Shown here piece by piece: positions 28,711 to 39,882 of a stretch of DNA of 64,000 bases. Below the pieces are notes generated by a model. That model worked only from the letters and a program-made list of their open reading frames with translations, did no database searches and was not told the origin of the DNA. The position numbers and the translations under genes were made by a program. Position 1 is the first letter of the stretch, and every line of letters begins with the position of its first letter. The stretch comes from Lagopus muta (lineage: Eukaryota > Chordata > Aves > Galliformes > Phasianidae), in assembly GCF_023343835.1 (NCBI RefSeq), contig NC_064437.1, positions 11,249,001-11,313,000 of the forward strand, given 5' to 3'.

Positions 28711-31700
28711 CCAGAAAGGAAGGATTTAACTCAGTCATGGCTTTGATTGCCCTATGAATATCTGCTCACATGAAATGAGAGATAACATTTTTCATTTCTT
28801 TGTGAGTTATAAGTTTCAAATATCTTTTTATTCTTGGTGAATTGGAATAGATGTATCTGAAACTGAGAGCATCATATTTCATCCTAATTGCCTGAGAGAT
28901 GCTCAGCTTGTCAGGGCTCAGCATGGCATAGTGGATGATGACACTTGATAGTAAGTCAAGTGCAAGGACTGCTTTTATGTTTCCAAGAAGATCACTTCAG
29001 CCTCTTTTGTCAATTTATTCATGTAGATTGTGAACTCTTCAGGAGTGAGGCCAGTTCTACTGTTCTTACCATCCTGATCATGCACTCCTGTGAAATAAGC
29101 TGACATGCTTTCTCTTGTTCTCTGTATTCCTCCAATATCTTCTCCAAACTCTTCAGCTTTTCATCAACTAGTAAGAAGCAACAAGTTTTATATGGGGTAC
29201 TACACTGCCTACAATATATAAATTGTTTCATGTGCAAATTGTCAAGGAACAGGATTAGGGATATTTTGGAGCTGTATGGACCTTCAGCTGTACCTTCTTA
29301 GGGCAGAGGCTGCTGAGACCCTTGTAAAAGTGCTACACATCACTGAACCTGCCCAGCAGTAAGTGCTGAGATTTTGTTTCCACCCTTTTAACAAAATCAA
29401 TGGGCCACATTTATCATAAATAGTAAGAAAAACAGGATGGAAGAGTCTTTCTCTGTGTTGGATGAGGGAGATATGTCACTGATGACATAAAGCTAATTAG
29501 TTTTGAAGGAAAATAGAAGCATTCCTCTCATTAATTTTCATAAACCTTGGGTAAATCACCCCTGTTGGGGTGGAATTGACTCCTGCAGAAGAGGAAAAAT
29601 GACTCCAGTTCTCTAGGTAGTGAAGTTTCACTTTTAGTGATGTCAGGTTCCCATTATAGCTGGTTAGTGGAGAAAAATTACAAAAAAAAGTGGTTTTAAA
29701 GGAATTACTCCTTTAAAAAAAATGAAACCACAGAACAGTGTTTTAAATACAATGTGCTTCTCTTCTTGATTAACTTAATCTGAATTCTCCTGGATTAGTA
29801 GCTATTCTGTTAAATTACCTTTATCAATAATATCACTCTTTACCATAAGCCTTAGATGAAAACTTGCGCCATTTAAATATAATTTCACTTTCTTTGAGAC
29901 AAAAGTGATACATAGACCACATTTCCCAAAGGCATCCAGAATCACAGTTTTAGAAAGAGGAATACCTCTTTAAAACAGCTGGTCATAACTGTGCACGCAG
30001 TGTATAGCATACTGCAACTATTTATTGAAGTTTTGAGAGAATGTGAATTTTTAAAACTTGTTTGTGAACCTGATAATGTCTGAAGAGATAGTTCTCTATC
30101 TGTTGACTAGACCAGAAACTAAATGGTGGATAAGCAGCATGACTACTGGATCTCTTAAGGAACTCCTAATGACTATGGGTCTTTGATTTCCAGTATTTTA
30201 TTTCTTCTAAGTCATGGTGGAAATTTTTTTTTGAAACTGACATAAAAAATGTGAATCTTTCATTTCAGAATATTATTAGAAATAATTAATCTGTCAAAAC
30301 ATCACCTATTATGTTCTTGAACAAGCAAAGAAACTAAATAAATAGTACCACATATCTTGAAGGCATGCAGCTGGCATATCCCTAATGAGATTTATTTATG
30401 TAATGGACTTACTTTGACCATTAAGTCACATGGCATAAATAAAATAGGTTAGGACAATTTGAAGGAAATGATTTCTTTATTTAATTTGACCTGAGCAGAA
30501 TGACTGAAAAGAATACTTGACGAAAGATCTCTTCAGGCTTGGTTTTGCATTGTCTCCATTCTGGAGAAAAGAACAAGAGAAAATGAATTAATATGGTTCA
30601 GTATTTTGTATCACTTTGTAGACTCTTTATTCTTATGTGTCAGAATATTAAAGAGGTGACTCATAAGAGAGAACATTTTGTCCCCCATATTTAAGATGGA
30701 CAAAAGAAAATGATGCTGTTGTTATGAGTAGAACAGTAGTTCCAGACTTGATTAAGCTCACTCATTACAAATTACCCCAGCCTCAAGAGTAAAGTCATTT
30801 TGGTAGTGGTGATGTGTGTCTCCCCTGGCTGTGGAAGGTTATGGATCTGTGGAACCACAGGAAAGTTAATAATTCATACAATCATAAAGAAGACATCCCT
30901 CTGTTATGACTGAATTCTCATGCTGGACGTCAAAAAAATATTTTTCCTATTGTTAAATTTACTATTGATTGAAGCAAGCCAAATGTACACCAGCTTCCAA
31001 GATATTCTTGAACGGAATGATATAAAATTCATTGATTTTTAGGAACAACACTCTCAGATTATTTCTGTAGCCATTTTTTAAAAAGTAGTTAAAAGATGTT
31101 TCAGTGGCACACATGCTCTATTATCACCTTGCTGTTATTTTGTTCTTCTTGCCTCATTTCTAAGGGCAAGCCTTGTATAAAATAATACATAAACCTATAT
31201 GGAAGAACTACATACAGTAGGATGCATGTATGCAATGATATAATAGAAAAGGTGTCAAGAAAGTACCAGATACACAAGGTGTGCAAATGAAGAAGAAAGA
31301 GAATTATATCCCTCAGTTCTTCCAGTTATAAGCAAGTTAGGTCCTGTCTGTAGTAATCAAATAATTTTAGGCTGTCAGTATGTGATTAAGATGAAAATCC
31401 GTCTCTAAGTAGGAATGAATGTAGATCAATAAATTGATGAAATGAATTTCAGTAGCCAATTTTGCATTGTATTTAAATTGCATAGTATTTTGCATTGGCT
31501 GACATGATCTGTTAGTGAATCATTTGATCAGTAACTAACATCTTCATTTGTATGTTTATGCAATTGTTACTAAGAACAAATGTGAGTAAGACTGGAAATA
31601 ATCAATTATTTATTTATTCATTTTGTGTTCCATAATCTGGCTTGGGCTGAAAACTTCAGGGTTTAGATATTTTTTTCCACTTGAAGTTTTGTCTGCATGT

Positions 31701-32765
31701 TAGACTGCAGGATGATAGATGCTTGAGCTCTGTCCTTCTGTGTCAACGCAATCTGGCTGCGACAGTAAGGTTGAATTCATCTCTTTCAGAAAGTCATGTG
31801 TAATGTCTCCTCATTAAGTAATTGCTTTGCAGGCCTGCTGGTATCTCAGTAACAATCTGTTTATTTGCTATCAATAGGCTCATCATCCATTTGAAGGCCA
31901 AATTTCTTTGGCGAAAGGAGTGCCTCTGAATGGACTTCTTGGCTACTTCTTGTGACAGGATCAAGATCTACATGAAGATAGAAAATCTGTCTTTGCTCAT
32001 GGTGAAAAGATCCACAATACAAATATGAGTGTTCCAAATTGTAGCAAATCTCTATCCCCCACGCCACCCCCTTCAAACTTTACAAGAGAAACAGAATTTT
32101 CCTCTTTGTTCTGTCCAAAGCAACACTCACCTCATTCAGCAGTTGACGAGACACATCTTGTTGTTAAGAAAATAATTGAACTTCCTTGCTGATAGGAATG
32201 TTTAGAAAATATCATTATCCACAGTTGTACTTCCAGTAAGAGCAAACAGTCCTTTTTTAGATGTCAGCGGGTGGAAATCTCAGCAGAAGGATGCACAGTT
32301 GTTATGATTCCTGATGACCCTTCTGTTTTTATTCCACTCTGATAGTGACTGTCTGCTGGGATGTTGGTGTTTCTAACCTCCTGGGCCGATACAGGGCTTG
32401 TTACAAAACACTGTTGATTTATATTTAGCTACCTAAGAATTTCCTCCTTTAACTGCACTGGACAATGTCTCAATTCAGGCAACACTTCAGCCATAATTTG
32501 TGACTGCGTTATCAACTTCTTAATGGTGAAACAAAAAAGGCTGAGTGGCATTTAACTGAATGACAAAGCCATGTCTGAGCTGATCAGTACATTCTGATGA
32601 GCCACACTTTTTTCTTTTTTTTTAATAGAGTGTTTTAACATATTTTAGAACGAGTATTTTGAACGTGCTAGGATACTGAGTGCATGTATTTTATCTGCTT
32701 CCTTCAAAAACAGAGCAACCCCACCATTCCGAGACCACATTTTTAAAGAGGTATATCACAGCTTC

Positions 32766-32812
32766 TACTGGATGATCCTAGTGGTCTTTTCCAACCTGTA
32801 TGATTCTATGAA
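32766..32812 (+). mobile_element. Short CR1 3'-end fragment
   Basis: TACTGGATGATCCTAGTGGT, then CTTTTCCAACCTGTATGATTCTATG, matches the last 45-50 bases of CR1. It lies about 1.8 kb upstream of the PTGFR CpG island. Confidence 0.75.
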
Positions 32813-34539
32813 TACAGTGACCCTTCCTCTCCATCCTTACAACATGGCTCTGTAATACAGCTTGGGCAGGGACTGCTCCCTAGGGATGCAGGAGCTCCCC
32901 CAGGACTAATGGCAGGGGCTGAGATGCAGCAGTTTTGGATCACTGTTTCGGTTTGATTAGTAATAGGAACGAGGAAAGCTTATCCCCATCAGTACAAAAA
33001 TGCTTAAATCTGTGCTGTGGCAGTTTCTCCTCCTCATGGTGTGCAGAAGCAGGGGCTATCTTCTATGCCTGCTGTCTGAAAAAAAAGACTTGGTTCTTTA
33101 TGTACTTACTTTCCCAACACTAATTCTTATCCTTTTCCACCATTTCATGCTGAAATTTCATGCTGCCTCCTTTTGGCAGACCGATGCTTTTCTTAGGAAG
33201 CCTGCATTTTTCTTCTGTACTCTAACCCACACGCTGAGACACTTCTTCTGACTTTTCTCTTTGGCTTGAGCTGCCCAGTAACTCCTGCCTGCCAGGATCA
33301 GGGCCTTGAATTCATTGTTTCCTTTCCAGCAGAACTGCCCCTCATTTCAGGAGGGAGATGGGTGAAGACATCCAGCTAAAAAGGAAAGGCATGGCACAAG
33401 CTGCTTATGGTTAAAATCTGTCTCCTTTTATTTCTGGAGGAGGAAACATAAAATAAATCAATTTTCTCTGAACTTTAATGACAATAATATGTTTTGAGAT
33501 GTTTTTATATTTTACTGTGTTCTTTAAAAAAAGACTTTTTGGGAAATTATAGATATCAATCAGGAAAAAATGGTCATTTTTTTTGGTTGTGTGATAAGAC
33601 GCCTAAATCTGACAAGCAGAAAAAGGTCAGTGCAGAGAACTTCCAATTCTTTTAGTATATGACTTCAGGTACTGTTTGAATGAAAAGATTTAGCTGGCCC
33701 ATATTACCTCACTGGTGAATTAGGGAGAGGTGAATTGTATCTACAATATTCAAAACATGAAGGTAAGCAGAACTGTAACGTTAGTGAATTTTCATTTTTA
33801 AATTTTCTTTTTAAGTAGTGCTACGAGTAGTATAAATGAATGCTGTCTCTCAATGTAAGCAAATACAAGTTTTCCATCATCCTTACGACAAATTCTATAA
33901 TATTTTACATTTCAATTCAATTTCATTTTATATTTAGGCATATTTCTGTAGTAAGAGCTTTTTTAATAAAAATTCCCACTCAGTCCTGCACACTGGTGGA
34001 TGAAAGTGAACTAAGAAATTATCTGTAACTTCAACCTGAATATTTGTTGGGACGCCAGGAACACTTTGATCTTTCTGCCTTATTTGTCACAGAACTAGCC
34101 CCTCATCTGGCCATATTGTTGTCCTGTTGCTCCAGTGGGGAAGTGTCCTACACAATGCTGTTAGCACTGAGTGATCTGTTAGGTGCAAGGGGTGCAGATG
34201 TGCACATCTGCATCCCATGCAGCATTCCCTGGGCTGTCCATTCCTGAGCCCCCTCTCCACTGTGAAGGTGTGGTTGGGCAGAAGTGATGAACAGTAAAGT
34301 GGCATCTGGCTGTTAACAGATGCAGGTTCTCAGTTGCCACAAGAGCTGTGCAGTTGCAGATGCAATGCCGTGGGCAGCAGCTCATCCTACCAAGTGATAT
34401 TGCTGCCTGATGCTGTAGTGCGAAGAGGCAATGTGGCTCTTCCATTACCAGAGATCACCATCTGCACTCAGGCACAGCAAGGCAGCACCTGCTCTGGGCT
34501 GGCGTGCGAGGGATGCTCTCCTGCATCTCTCCCTGTTCC

Positions 34540-35100
34540 GGTCGGGGGGTTCGGTCTCGAGCCATAGAGGTAGGGCCTACGCTCAGCGTCTTCGAGGCCC
34601 GAATTGCCGAAGAGGGCTGGGAAAAGGCGACGCTGGGTTGGGGCAGGTGCTGCACGCCCGGTCGGCGGCACCACCGATATCGTTCTCTCCAGGGCCGGCA
34701 GCGACGGGCGGAGAGGGAGGCCGGGAGAGAAGGCGGAGGCGGACGGGAGGCGGGCGGCGCCGGGCGGTCGCCGGGGGGAGGCGGTGGCTGCGGACCGGGT
34801 GGCGGAGGCCGGCGGGGGACCGCGCTGCTCCGCCGCGCCTCTCCCGGCGCGGCGGAACGGAGGTGAGCGGGGGGCGGCGGTGGCACTTGTGCCCGGCGTG
34901 GTGGGGCGCTCCGCCCCCGGCGGCGCCGCGCTCTTAAGGGCGCTGCTCGGTTGCGCTTCCCGCGGCACTGCTGCCCTCCACGTGCCGGGCGCTCGGAGCT
35001 GCCGCGCTGGCAGCCCTAGGCAGGGAGGTGGGGAGTGGGGGGGACGGACGACGGTGCTCGGTTCGGGTTCGTGCCGGCTGCGCTCCCCGTCGGCAGTCCT
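34540..35100 (+). promoter_or_regulatory. PTGFR: CpG-island promoter of PTGFR
   Basis: This is the only strongly GC-rich, CpG-dense block in the window. It rises abruptly from the AT-rich flanks about 1 kb before the first coding exon, where a noncoding first exon is expected. GGGCGG-type (Sp1-like) boxes occur around 34706-34712 and 34748-34768 among many GGCGGAGG repeats. No TATA box is evident, so initiation is probably dispersed. The edges are judged by eye. Overlapping long open frames here on both strands come from the lack of AT-rich stop codons and are not genes. Confidence 0.8.
34580..34862 (+). other. PTGFR: Probable noncoding exon 1 (5' UTR) of PTGFR
   Basis: The 3' boundary is placed at GGAACGGAG followed by the donor GTGAGC at 34863, the best donor match in the CpG island. 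The 5' end is a guess because no transcription start can be read from sequence. Mammalian PTGFR genes also have a noncoding first exon. There is no ATG between about 34516 and 34862, so a transcript starting inside the island reaches exon 2 without meeting an AUG. Alternative first exons are possible. Confidence 0.55.
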
Positions 35101-35881
35101 TAACGCTTGTAGTACCGCTGGCGTGGGCTCAGCTGCTTTCATCGGATCTGTTTCAGTAACCGAGCCACTTCACTCTTTGTGTTATGCGCTGTTAAAGCCT
35201 ACTGGTTCTTTCTGCATGAGGAGTTTTTGCCATCAGGAATGTCCTCAGATGAGAGATAAAGTGTAGAGTAACTCGCAGAATTGGCTACTCTATAAGTGAT
35301 CGCTTCAAGTCCAAGTTCAGAAAGGGTACAAATTCTCTGGAGGCTTCACTGCCGGTTGCGTTAAAGCTTTAAAATATCGGCTTGTGAGAGGAGAATGACT
35401 TGGAAGATGTTGGGACATTGTTTTGAAAATAAGTGCTTAAATTGAGGGAAGAAAAACAGTGTGATTATCATCTCAGAACATTCCCAATCCAGTATTTCAT
35501 TTTTGACTTCGTTCAGGTTGGTGAATACTTTCATTCTAAGAGTATGTTACAAAAACATTTTGTTTATATACGTAGTTGAACTGCAAGAATATACTTATTT
35601 CTCTGATCAGATGTATGTGTACATTACGTATATTATATATTATACTTGCAGAAAGTATCAAGGTACTGTAAAATACGTGTATTAAATAATGCATGCAGAT
35701 AATTACTTTATCCTGTGGCTGCTGCTCTATAATATGATGCCATATCATAGCACTCAGAGAATAGGAAAATTAGATTTGTACCACAGACAAACATTATGGG
35801 ATTTCTGCTTCAAATGTCTTTTGAACAATAGTATGCTTTTTACACTGTGTATGTCTTATTATTATTCTTTTAAAATTACAG
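34863..35881 (+). other. PTGFR: Intron 1 of PTGFR (predicted)
   Basis: It runs from the GTGAGC donor to the acceptor ending TTAAAATTACAG at 35881, 1019 nt. The acceptor has T-rich sequence over the preceding 40 bases. The first 240 bases lie in the CpG island and the rest is AT-rich. I see no gene inside; short open frames around 35461-35907 have AT-biased composition and no recognisable product. The acceptor is more certain than the donor. Confidence 0.6.
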
Positions 35882-35917
35882 ATGCCTTCTGCTTGCAAGG
35901 CTGCTGAAATGTGTTGA
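35882..35917 (+). promoter_or_regulatory. Upstream ORF in the PTGFR leader (11 codons plus stop)
   Basis: If exon 2 begins at 35882, its first three bases are ATG, opening the peptide MPSACKAAEMC followed by TGA. A second in-frame ATG sits at 35909. The frame differs from the receptor frame, and the stop lies 23 nt before the receptor ATG. Joined to the predicted exon 1 end (GGAG), the AUG has G at -3. Such uORFs commonly lower translation of the main ORF; that role is inferred here. Confidence 0.5.
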
Positions 35918-35940
35918 GCACTGCCTCTCATCCCCCAACC
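35882..35940 (+). other. PTGFR: 5' UTR segment of PTGFR exon 2
   Basis: These are 59 untranslated bases between the predicted acceptor and the start codon. They contain a short upstream ORF (separate entry) and a C-rich run just before the initiator, giving the context CAACCATGA. Confidence 0.7.
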
Positions 35941-36729
35941 ATGAACAGTTCAAAATCACCAGGGCTGGCTGCATTTGGAATCTTAAAAAACACAACCTGC
36001 CACACAGAGAAGAAGATTTCTGTTTTCTTTTCAATAATTTTCATGACAGTGGGAATTTTGTCCAACAGTCTCGCAATAGCAATTCTCATGAAAGCGTATC
36101 AGAGATTTAGACAGAAGTCCAAAGCCTCTTTTTTACTTCTTGCTAGTGGCTTGGTCATCACCGATCTCTTTGGCCACCTCATCAACGGAGCCATCGCAGT
36201 GTTTGTGTATGCATCGGACAAAGACTGGATTCGGTTTAACCAGTCCAACATTCTTTGCAGTGTTTTTGGCATCTGCATGGTTTTCTTTGGTTTGTGCCCA
36301 CTTTTCCTGGGCAGTGTGATGGCTGTTGAACGTTGCATTGGAGTCACCAAGCCAATATTTCACTCCACAAAAATGACTTCTAAACATGTGAAAATGATGT
36401 TGACTATGGTATGTCTGTTTGCTGTTCTTATAGCTTTGCTGCCTATTCTTAGGTTTAGAGCCTATCAAATTCAAGCATCGAGGACCTGGTGCTTCTATAA
36501 AACAGAACATGTTGAGGACTGGGAAGACAGATTTTATCTCTTACTTTTTTCTTGCCTTGGGTTACTGGCCCTTGCTATTTCATTCTTGTGCAATGCTGTC
36601 ACAGGAATTACCCTCTTAAGGGTCAAATTTAAAAGTCAACAAAGACAAGGCAGATCGCATCATTTTGAAATGATCATTCAGCTCTTGGCTATAATGTGTG
36701 TTTCTTGCATTTGCTGGAGTCCATTCCTG
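35941..36729 (+). CDS. PTGFR: Prostaglandin F2-alpha receptor (FP), coding part of exon 2
   Basis: This segment encodes residues 1-263 of a class A GPCR that binds PGF2-alpha at the plasma membrane and couples to Gq/phospholipase C/calcium. Seen in the sequence: N-glycosylation sequons at N2 and N17; TM1 about 26-50, TM2 64-90, TM3 105-130, TM4 150-170, TM5 197-225 and the first part of TM6 from about 242. C106 at the top of TM3 and C184 in extracellular loop 2 form the expected disulfide pair. The DRY position reads E130-R131-C132, as in prostanoid receptors, and loop 2 carries the conserved RTWCFY (181-186). From memory, most of the segment matches human FP closely, including the run from TM1 into intracellular loop 1. 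The ATG at 35941 has A at -3, is the first ATG in this frame, and its N-terminus aligns with mammalian FP. The exon ends after TTCCTG at a GTAAGA donor, in phase 0 (789 nt, 263 codons). The family identification is very secure. Confidence 0.97.
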
Positions 36730-37247
36730 GTAAGAGCCTAATGTGTTTGCCAATTTTTAATGCACGTCACTGTATAAAACTTATATTTTTTATCTCCAGG
36801 TTTAAAGGTGATTTAGCTGCGACAATAGCTCCAGTCATATTTGAATATATTTATTTTACAGCATGTTGCCTGTGATGTGTGTACATTTGCTGCTATATCA
36901 AAATTACTAATTATTCTTTACCTCTAGTCATAAGTGAAGTACACTGAGCAAATAAGATATGTAGGGAATGTGAATACCGGTGCCGTGAAGCAGACAGTGG
37001 TAGCAGATGGGTAATGGAATAATTTAAAACAAATATTGACCTCGTTCAAAAATTCACTGAAATCTTGGAGTGGCAATTCTATTTAGTCTGTACTGTGGTT
37101 CCTGTCAGTTTTTATTTATGCTAGCCTGTTCTTTGTTACTATTACAGTTTACTGCTACTTGTGAACTATGCTACAGAAGATAACAGTTAAGAACATAAAA
37201 ATTCTCCGTTCCATTAGCAGGGTATTAAGGGCTTTGCTTTAGAGTTA

Positions 37248-37312
37248 TGTAAAAAAAAAAAACAGCTGGCAGTAAAAAAAAAAAAAAACAAAAAACAAAA
37301 AACAGTTGGCAG
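37248..37312. repeat. Duplicated ACAGCTGGCAGT with A-rich spacer, intron 2
   Basis: AAACAGCTGGCAGT at 37260 recurs as AAACAGTTGGCAGT at about 37299, each preceded by A-rich sequence. It looks like a local duplication about 39 bases apart. Confidence 0.75.
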
Positions 37313-39798
37313 TAGGTTAAAGTAAAAATTTGGTTCAGTCCTGATCAAGCTGTGTTTGTAATCCAGACAGATCTCTAGCAAAACTGCTCTGTATGCTCAG
37401 GGCTTTCTTAGCTGTGCGGGCTGTAACTCAGGGCTCAGTGCTAGTAAGTGCTGTGACTCTTCCAAAGCAGTCGGTGGTGCTCAGGGTACTGTGTGCTGTC
37501 AGTGAATGGTGTCAATGGAAATGGGATTATGATATGGCAAATAATTTGACGGCTCCTGTGTTATGATGGCTTTTTGAAGGTGTTTAATGATGTAAACCCA
37601 ACTGAAGCTGTTTTAATTTTTAGCTAGGGTGAGAAAGGTTAACCACAATTAATATTGAAGCTTAAGTTGTATCCTAGATACAGTGTCTGATAGTTTTTCT
37701 CTGACGTGAACAAGGAGTGAATTTGGTTAGAGTTTACAAAAATAGAAATCTAAATCTGAGATCCAGCCATATGTCTCTCATGTTCTCACCAGCTTTGGTA
37801 TAGTGTGGAGGTACCTGAACTGCTTCTAAATAGGATTCCAACAGCTGCAGCAGCTAGGTATATCTGGCAGATAACAGCCAATTAACCTGCTGCCACAGAC
37901 ATGAGGGAGAATGCAGGGATATGCCTATGCCTTGCTGAAAAGCACAAAAACTGCCACTTGTGTTCAACCGTGACAGAATTTCCCCTGCTTCTCTACTGAT
38001 TTTTCTAGACTTGCTCTACAACATAGTTGAAATTCATGTTAGCTTTTGTCAGTGTCCTGATTGCTGAATATGCAGCGTAAATAAAGTCATCAGAGCAGTC
38101 CAGCAAGCTCATGTAGTGACCTTACTTCCAGTAATTTCCAACACTTAAAAAATTCATTTGGGACAAGACAAAGAATGGTTATCAAGAAAAACAACAGAAA
38201 GGGTGGCTTTAATTTTCATGGGTAAACAATAATTTATCCTTCTCTGACATTTATTTTTGTACAAAGTAACTTTCCTTAAAGGCTGCAGTTACTTTGCTTG
38301 TCAAAAGAGCTATGGATTTTTCATTTAAAGAGGAGGTGTTTCATTTATCCAGCATTTGAAGGAACACTGAGTTGCAACTATTCTGTTTGCTCTTGGTAGC
38401 TTGGGTGATTTCTTATACTTTTCAATTTTCATTTATGAAACCATTTTTTAAAATGTTGACAATCTTTAATAAAATCACAGAGCTACTTTTCTTATAAATA
38501 TTGACCGTCATCTAGGCTGTAGTTTAGAGTGAATTATTATTCCAGCAGGAATTTTTTTTTCATAGTCTTTTTAGAGCATGGTGGTCTCATCAGCTGGTGA
38601 GATAGTGACTGATTTCTTCCTTAAATTTGGTATTGGTAGTTTTTGAGAATATGTTCCATAGGAGGGTAATGCACAAGCAATTCTGGTCTATTCATCAGAT
38701 GCTGTATAAATTTCATGGTGCAAATCTCTTATGCTTTCTGTGCATTGCGAGCTCTCAGTGTTTTGCTCCTACACTGCTTGAACTGAGGTGCTCCAAACTA
38801 TCACCAAAGTCAGCCCATCAGTATGGAAAAGAGTTTTGCACTATGAGCAAATAAATGTGAGAAATGAGAAGTTTAAAAATTCTGTGTAAGATAGGATTTA
38901 GTTCCTGGAAGTAAGTTTCAAGGAAGCGAACAATTAATGGTTAGGCAGAGAGTTTGGGAAATGCAGCAAAACCTTGTCCTTGGTGTAGACTGAGCTGTTG
39001 GGATTGCAGAAACTACATCAGAATTAATTATCTAAATTACCAACTTTCTCTTAGCTTTGAAAGCATTCTGCTCAGAAATCGCCAAGAGAATTGTAAGCAC
39101 TGTGTTAATGTAGCAAGCTTCACTGAACAGCAGTGAAGCATGCAGATTGAGTGCAATAAAGTTTTGCTAAGAATGTACTGTTAAAGCGCTGCAACGAAGA
39201 GATCCAGAGTTTATTGAGGTGTATGATTTATGGTGAATTGTTGCTTCAAATCTGAAACCTCTCAGGGCCTTTAATTTGTTAAATTAATGGTTTAGATTCC
39301 ACAGTTTGAGCAGCGTATACTTACAAAAGTTGATCTTGAAATAAATGTATTCAGGCATCCATAAATGAAATTATTTGACAAAATATCTAATTACATTTGT
39401 TTTGCATTCATTTGCTTGTTTAATTTTTTCTTAAGGTGAAATCTAGAAGTGTTAGTCTTTGAAACTGAGAATTTTGCCTATGCCCTCTGACCTATGGGGT
39501 GTATATGATAAAATGTTATTTGAGAGTGACTCACCCCTGTCTAAACCAAAGGAATTAGAAACCAAACAAACATTTTGAAGAGAAGGCAGAGGAAGGTGAG
39601 ATAGTTTATGCCACATGTGGTTTGCAAATACTGGGGTTGGGATTTATTCAAAGTGATTCACCATCTGACAGGGGTTTATTTTGTTTATTTTTCTTCTATT
39701 TTCAATCTAGTCTGGTGTTACGTCAGTCGTCGTATATGCGTGGATAGCAAAAGTCTATCCAATATTGTAGTCTGGAGCAGATTTACTTTTTGCTGCAT

Positions 39799-39802
<4 letters not shown>

Positions 39803-39845
<43 letters not shown>

Positions 39846-39882
39846 CACACATATATGTATATGTTTGTTTGTTTGTTTGTTT
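39803..39882. repeat. Compound microsatellite (AT)n-(AC)n-(TTTG)n
   Basis: (AT)18 at 39803-39838 is followed by a short AC run, ATATATGTATATG, and TTTG repeats to about 39882. It lies in intron 2 and is likely length-polymorphic. Confidence 0.9.

Larger units (their letters stand above)
22797..34539. other. Intergenic sequence just upstream of the PTGFR promoter, no confirmed gene
   Basis: It is AT-rich with (ATTT)n at 22943-22967, T23 at 23543-23565, A20 at 24390-24409, an 18-bp palindrome at 28693-28710 and one CR1 tail at 32766-32812. The longest + frame (26161-26625, 154 codons) starts with TTG, resembles no family I know and looks like chance. Short minus-strand frames at 29019-29237 and 31861-32076 have protein-like composition but cannot be assigned. 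From 34080 to 34540 base composition rises toward the CpG island. Confidence 0.55.

Noticed and set aside
33831..33836. TATAAA about 1 kb upstream as a PTGFR promoter
   Set aside because: AT-rich sequence gives many such hexamers; the CpG island is a better promoter and no exon or donor fits this site.
1..34500. Search for the end of GIPC2 or another neighbour gene
   Set aside because: No exon resembling GIPC2 or another expected neighbour was recognised; short exons could still be missed without alignment.
34431..35266. Several long overlapping open frames on both strands (up to 224 codons)
   Set aside because: They lie in the CpG island, where stop codons are rare, are Gly/Arg/Pro/Ala-rich, overlap each other in five frames and match no family.
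35911..35940. Possible N-terminal extension of the receptor frame upstream of 35941
   Set aside because: It would need a GTG start; no in-frame ATG lies upstream in exon 2, and family N-termini align with the ATG at 35941.
36099..36510. Minus-strand frames inside PTGFR exon 2
   Set aside because: They are shadows of the receptor coding sequence.
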